Source: Acidaminobacter sp. JC074 (GTDB lineage: Bacteria > Bacillota > Clostridia > Peptostreptococcales > Acidaminobacteraceae). Taken from it: a DNA stretch of 64,000 nt. The position numbers and the translations under genes were made by a program. This document shows, piece after piece, positions 61,129 through 64,000 of this stretch. The stretch covers positions 148,076 through 212,075 of the forward strand of contig NZ_VANV01000008.1 in assembly GCF_022496765.1 (NCBI RefSeq), written 5' to 3'. The stretch's first letter is position 1, and each line of letters begins with the position of its first letter. The notes below the pieces were generated by a model, which was not told the DNA's origin, searched no databases, and was given only the letters and a program-made list of their open reading frames with translations.

Positions 61129-61380
61129 ATGAAAAGGAGAAAGATTGCTAAAGACAGTCATGAGATAAATATGATGCTATGTTTCCTTGCATTGTTTCTG
61201 ATTATTTTATCATTGATAAAAGCAAGGACACTTGCTGTAATCGTTGTTATTTCAGTATTGATTGTTTCTTTGGCTTTACTTGACTTTAATACTAAAGTCA
61301 AAGTAAGAGGTGATTCTGTGGATGTAGAAACATACAAAAACAGAAAAAACTCATCAGACCCTAGCCGGAAGGATGAGTAG
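61129..61380 (+). CDS. Small two-helix membrane protein, repeat-unit family, copy 4
   Basis: 83 aa from ATG 61129 behind GAGGAG. Divergent subtype (MKRRKIAKDSHEINMM) with the tail VKVRGDSVDVETYKNRKN. Membrane helices MLCFLALFLIILSLIKA and LAVIVVISVLIVSLALL. Its neighbour copy 5 is nearly identical, so the pair is a recent tandem duplication. Confidence 0.75.
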   Translation: MKRRKIAKDSHEINMMLCFLALFLIILSLIKARTLAVIVVISVLIVSLALLDFNTKVKVRGDSVDVETYKNRKNSSDPSRKDE

Positions 61381-61385
61381 AACTG

Positions 61386-61424
61386 CAAGGAAAGTCGTTG
61401 ATACGGCTTTTCTTGCTTTTATTA
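61386..61424 (+). terminator. Rho-independent terminator, unit copy 4
   Basis: CAAGGAAAGTCGT-TGAT-ACGGCTTTTCTTG followed by CTTTTATT. Confidence 0.85.
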
Positions 61425-61544
61425 TAATACACATTAAGAATGTGTTCAAGCTATATGCTATAAATTGGAAATTGATTATTAAAACGGTTATAAAAGTTGT
61501 TTATGCGGTTGATGAATTAAGCAAGGTAAGTGATATACAAATAA

Positions 61545-61573
61545 TTGACATTTATTGGAAATGACTGTATGAT
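61545..61573 (+). promoter_or_regulatory. Promoter of repeat unit copy 5
   Basis: Perfect TTGACA, 17 bp, TATGAT. TGTGCTATAGCAATAG follows as in copy 4. Confidence 0.8.
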
Positions 61574-61630
61574 AAGTATGTGCTATAGCAATAGTTTATA
61601 AATCCTACCTTAAGCTTCAACTTAGATGGG

Positions 61631-61687
61631 TTGTGTTTGGGTGAAATGGGAACTTGAACAGTCGAGTTCTTTAACGCCTAAACATGG
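61631..61687 (+). ncRNA. Structured leader RNA of repeated unit, copy 5
   Basis: Closing stem TTGTGTTTGGGTG / CGCCTAAACATGG pairs over 13 positions without the bulge seen in copies 1-4. Inner hairpin CTTGA-ACAG-TCGAG. Confidence 0.7.
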
Positions 61688-61706
61688 CTTATTGAAAGGG
61701 AGGAGT

Positions 61707-61958
61707 ATGAAAAGGAGAAAGATTGTTAAAGACAGTCATGAGATAAACATGATGCTATGTTTCATTGCATTATTTCTGATTATTTTATCATTGATAAAAG
61801 CAACGACACTAGCGGTAATCGTTGTTATTTCAGTATTGATTGTTTCTTTAGCTTTACTTGACTTTAACACCAAAGTCAAAGTAAGAGGTGATTCTGTGGA
61901 TGTAGAAACATACAAAAACAGAAAAAACTCATCTGCCCCTGGAAGGAAGGATGAGTAG
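61707..61958 (+). CDS. Small two-helix membrane protein, repeat-unit family, copy 5
   Basis: 83 aa from ATG 61707, chosen by GGGAGG and by match to copy 4; an upstream in-frame start at 61626 would run through the leader hairpin. Differs from copy 4 by a few residues (IVKDSHEINMM, SAPGRKDE). Same tail GDSVDVETYKN. Confidence 0.75.
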   Translation: MKRRKIVKDSHEINMMLCFIALFLIILSLIKATTLAVIVVISVLIVSLALLDFNTKVKVRGDSVDVETYKNRKNSSAPGRKDE

Positions 61959-61963
61959 AACTA

Positions 61964-62002
61964 CAAGGAAAGTCGTTTATACGGCTTTTCTTGCTTTTAT
62001 TA
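61964..62002 (+). terminator. Rho-independent terminator, unit copy 5
   Basis: CAAGGAAAGTCGT-TTAT-ACGGCTTTTCTTG followed by CTTTTATT. Confidence 0.85.
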
Positions 62003-62045
62003 TAATACACATTAAGAATGGATTCAAGCTATATGCTATAAAATG

Positions 62046-62400
62046 GTAAATTTAAGAATTTTATTATGGAGTTTATTATTCAGGTATTCCATCATGATAG
62101 TATCAAAGTTCATGATCGAAGTTGTAGTTGAATCATGAGTGAAATCGTTAGGTGTGTTTAATGACTCATCAGTGAAATTGTGTTTTGCAAAAAAATGTAT
62201 GGACATTCCTATTTTGTATAGATTTAATATTTTGGTAATGTTAATAATTGGTATTATGAAGTACTATTGATTTAGAGCGAGTATTGTATATTAAATTACT
62301 AACCTATGATGGTTATAAGTATCTTTTTATAGTTGTAATAGGCTTCCGTGATAACTGTGGTAATATGTCTAATTTATCATAAAGTTGATTACTTAGGAGA
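62046..62400. other. Intergenic region with no recognised gene
   Basis: About 350 bp, AT-rich, with stops in all frames. No leader element or promoter of good quality seen. Confidence 0.55.
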
Positions 62401-62404
62401 CAAA

Positions 62405-63178
62405 ATGAAAAAGTTTTTCGTAACATTATTAGTGATAATAGCAATTTTTATCTTGTTAATCAAAGTAAATATGGGCGATTCATTTATCGGAAAAGATACT
62501 ATAAGAAAAAGTCTTGATTTTAATGATTTCGAAGTAAGTGTTTATCTGGGGGTTGTAAGACTGAGTCCTGACACCTATAAAATAACACCTTCAGATGGTG
62601 ATAGGATTAAATCCATATTTAAGGATAACCAGTTAATAAGTGATTTTAGGTTTGATCAAATACCTGATGATTGTATTGAGTTCAAAATGGGATATCCTAA
62701 GTCAGGTTTAGACCATTATATTCTTTTAATTGACCCTGTTACAAGGTCAAACTGGTGTTATAGTTTTACTCAAACAGACTATGCCTATAGCGTAGACCTT
62801 AATGAAGACGATTTAGAGTTTTTATTGTCATTACAAGAAAAGTACTCTGTACCTGCAAAGCAAAATGGGGTTAAAAAAGGGAAGGTCTTATTAACAGAGA
62901 AGAAACAAGAAGAAGAAAATCACTTATACAACTTTAGCTTAGACTATCCTCATGTAATAATCACTGAAGTCTTTTATGAGGTGTCGTTTAAAGAGGACTC
63001 AACAATGGGTTCTATTCCAATTGATCTCTTGGATGAGATAGATGTTGGCTTTAATGTGCCCGATGAACGTATAGATAACTTAACGGAAATAAAGATTATT
63101 GTAAGAGGCTATCAAGTTGTTGAAGATAAGGAGATACCTTTTCAAAACATCTTTTATTTTAGAGGCCCAGAGCTATAG
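62405..63178 (+). CDS. Anchored extracellular protein of unknown function
   Basis: 257 aa from ATG 62405 (MKKFFVTLLVIIAIFILL) with AGGAGA 6 nt upstream. One N-terminal membrane anchor or uncleaved signal, then about 230 hydrophilic residues expected outside the cell. Motifs such as GVVRLSPDTYKITPSDGDRI and YILLIDPVTRSNWCYSF are seen, but no family is recognised. Possibly an envelope-associated sensor or immunity-like protein. Confidence 0.6.
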   Translation: MKKFFVTLLVIIAIFILLIKVNMGDSFIGKDTIRKSLDFNDFEVSVYLGVVRLSPDTYKITPSDGDRIKSIFKDNQLISDFRFDQIPDDCIEFKMGYPKSGLDHYILLIDPVTRSNWCYSFTQTDYAYSVDLNEDDLEFLLSLQEKYSVPAKQNGVKKGKVLLTEKKQEEENHLYNFSLDYPHVIITEVFYEVSFKEDSTMGSIPIDLLDEIDVGFNVPDERIDNLTEIKIIVRGYQVVEDKEIPFQNIFYFRGPEL

Positions 63179-63329
63179 ATTCTGTACTGGTTTAATGAAT
63201 GATGTTTATTATATGCCTTTAGATTCATTTATAATTGTAGAGATTCTGACAGAGTTTATTAGATTATGTAGACTATGAATATGAAATGATGAGTTTGTAA
63301 AAAATAAGCAGTTCTATAAGGAGTTAACC

Positions 63330-63413
63330 ATGTTAGAAAATATCAAATATGTTCTACCAGAGTTTCTCGTGTTTTTAATGGCAGTAGGTTTTTATCTTTA
63401 TCAAAAGCGTTAA
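63330..63413 (+). CDS. Very small single-helix peptide
   Basis: 27 aa (MLENIKYVLPEFLVFLMAVG...YQKR) with AAGGAGT 6 nt before ATG 63330. One membrane helix. A weak hairpin AAAATAAG / CTTATTTT follows the stop. It could be a genuine membrane micropeptide or the intact start of a lost gene. Confidence 0.4.
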   Translation: MLENIKYVLPEFLVFLMAVGFYLYQKR

Positions 63414-63503
63414 AATAAGAATACTACACTTATTTTAAAAGAGAAGATTAAAAATAACGAGGAATATTGAGATATCAGTTATCTGAAAGTGGATTCAAAA
63501 CCA

Positions 63504-63519
63504 TATATGTTAGGATAGT
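63504..63519 (+). repeat. 16-bp direct repeat, copy 1 (gene remnant end)
   Basis: TATATGTTAGGATAGT recurs at 63856-63871, where it encodes the end (YMLG stop) of an 82-aa protein. Here the same frame reads SKPYMLG stop, so this is probably the leftover 3' end of a paralogous gene. Confidence 0.4.
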
Positions 63520-63621
63520 AAGTTAATCAAAAGCTTACTGTACTTTATGAATAAAGATGGTGTCAGATAAAGGTAATCGAAGTTAATAAATGAGCTTATT
63601 AATATAGAGAGGAGCTACTAG

Positions 63622-63870
63622 ATGATTAGAAAGAAAAGTTATTACCTAAAAAAAGTTATAATCGTCATTTTAATATTAGCGCCGATACTTACATATATGA
63701 ACTACTATAAGTTTGATGAATCTGATTTGGCTTATAGTTTGGGGAAACACTTAGATCAGACAATCTCTATTATTGACAAGCAAGAGCGATCTGAAGGCAA
63801 ATACTTAGTTGTATACTTTGATATGGAAGATAGATATGGTCTTGCTTTACTGCCCTATATGTTAGGATAG
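63622..63870 (+). CDS. Small anchored protein of unknown function
   Basis: 82 aa from ATG 63622 behind GAGAGGAG. One membrane helix (about 12-27, VIIVILILAPILTYMNY), then a soluble part with a beta-rich segment (EGKYLVVYFDMEDRYGLALL). Ends in LPYMLG. No family recognised; it may be a truncated version of a longer protein. Confidence 0.5.
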   Translation: MIRKKSYYLKKVIIVILILAPILTYMNYYKFDESDLAYSLGKHLDQTISIIDKQERSEGKYLVVYFDMEDRYGLALLPYMLG

Positions 63871-63931
63871 TTGTCGGGAGGATGGTTTTACTATATGCTA
63901 GTTAATAGACATAAGTAAAAGGAGATACTCG

Positions 63932-64000
63932 ATGCCAAGATACAGTCCAGAATTAAAGGAAAAAATTATAAAGGACATGTTACCACCAAACAATGTACCA
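63932..64000 (+). mobile_element. Start of an IS3-type transposase gene (OrfA-like), cut by window edge
   Basis: ATG 63932 behind AAGGAGA begins MPRYSPELKEKIIKDMLPPN, the typical N-terminus of the helix-turn-helix OrfA of some IS3-family elements. Only 23 codons are in the window, and the left inverted repeat could not be fixed. Confidence 0.6.

Noticed and set aside
61158..61388. Minus-strand ORF opposite small membrane protein copy 4
   Set aside because: The plus-strand frame is the one conserved across five copies with promoter, leader and terminator; the antisense frame is a shadow.

Overview
The window is AT-rich DNA of a low-GC Gram-positive bacterium (Bacillota). Supporting this are AGGAGG-type ribosome binding sites, sigma-A promoters, rho-independent terminators, a PRD-type regulator, HPr with its regulatory Ser site, a YesMN two-component pair, BlaI/BlaR1 and an RRNPP-type peptide receptor. 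TGG and not TGA encodes Trp, which argues against mycoplasmas. The genus cannot be named from the sequence alone. No rRNA, tRNA or CRISPR array was seen. Most genes run on the + strand.

Layout. 1-385: first copy of a repeated unit (structured leader RNA, 83-aa two-helix membrane protein, terminator). 936-6110: a 1724-aa STAND-type NTPase with TPR repeats. 6301-15808: a catabolic operon made of HPr, PTS enzyme I, a PRD/EIIB regulator, a metallohydrolase fused to a PRD domain, the SFCGS/DUF4312/DUF4311/DUF4310 set, a DgaE-like PLP lyase and a DgaF-like KDPG-type aldolase. 16.0-23.4 kb: two more copies of the repeated unit, a decayed gene, a beta-helix lipoprotein, and membrane proteins in a mirrored A-B-C-B'-A' order. 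23.6-40.3 kb: a defence-like island. It holds a PLD/SF2 helicase with DUF3427, a divergent RRNPP receptor and peptide-pheromone pair (the 52-aa propeptide ends in EDIPLVF, resembling PapR of Bacillus cereus), an operon of radical SAM enzyme, PLD-SF2 helicase, 58-aa protein, DndD-like ATPase and DndE-like protein, and an ABC-three-component-like operon. 40.5-45.8 kb: a sigma-54 activator diverging from a sigma-54 promoter that drives a YheO-like regulator, an NhaC antiporter and a MalY/PatB C-S lyase. 45.9-50.0 kb: a second small island (HNH nuclease, MazG-like hydrolase, GIY-YIG/DUF2075 helicase, membrane proteins). 50.3-57.8 kb: YesN/YesM, a pseudo-ABC ATPase and a ribose-type ABC transporter. 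58.0-60.8 kb: BlaI/BlaR1 with two perfect operators. 60.9-62.0 kb: two tandem copies of the repeated unit. 62.4-64.0 kb: small hypothetical genes and the start of an IS3-type transposase gene.

The three strongest leads for something undescribed are these. (1) The radical SAM / helicase / DndD / DndE operon lacks the sulfur-transfer genes dndA and dndC and sits beside a quorum-sensing receptor and pheromone. (2) The five-copy unit has a conserved promoter, a leader hairpin supported by a compensatory base change, a small membrane protein, a hairpin over the stop codon and a terminator. (3) The DUF4310-family operon starts with ptsH-ptsI and carries an enzyme-PRD fusion, suggesting a non-canonical phosphotransfer-controlled uptake system. 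All functional statements are inferred from sequence recognition and neighbourhood; no database search was run.
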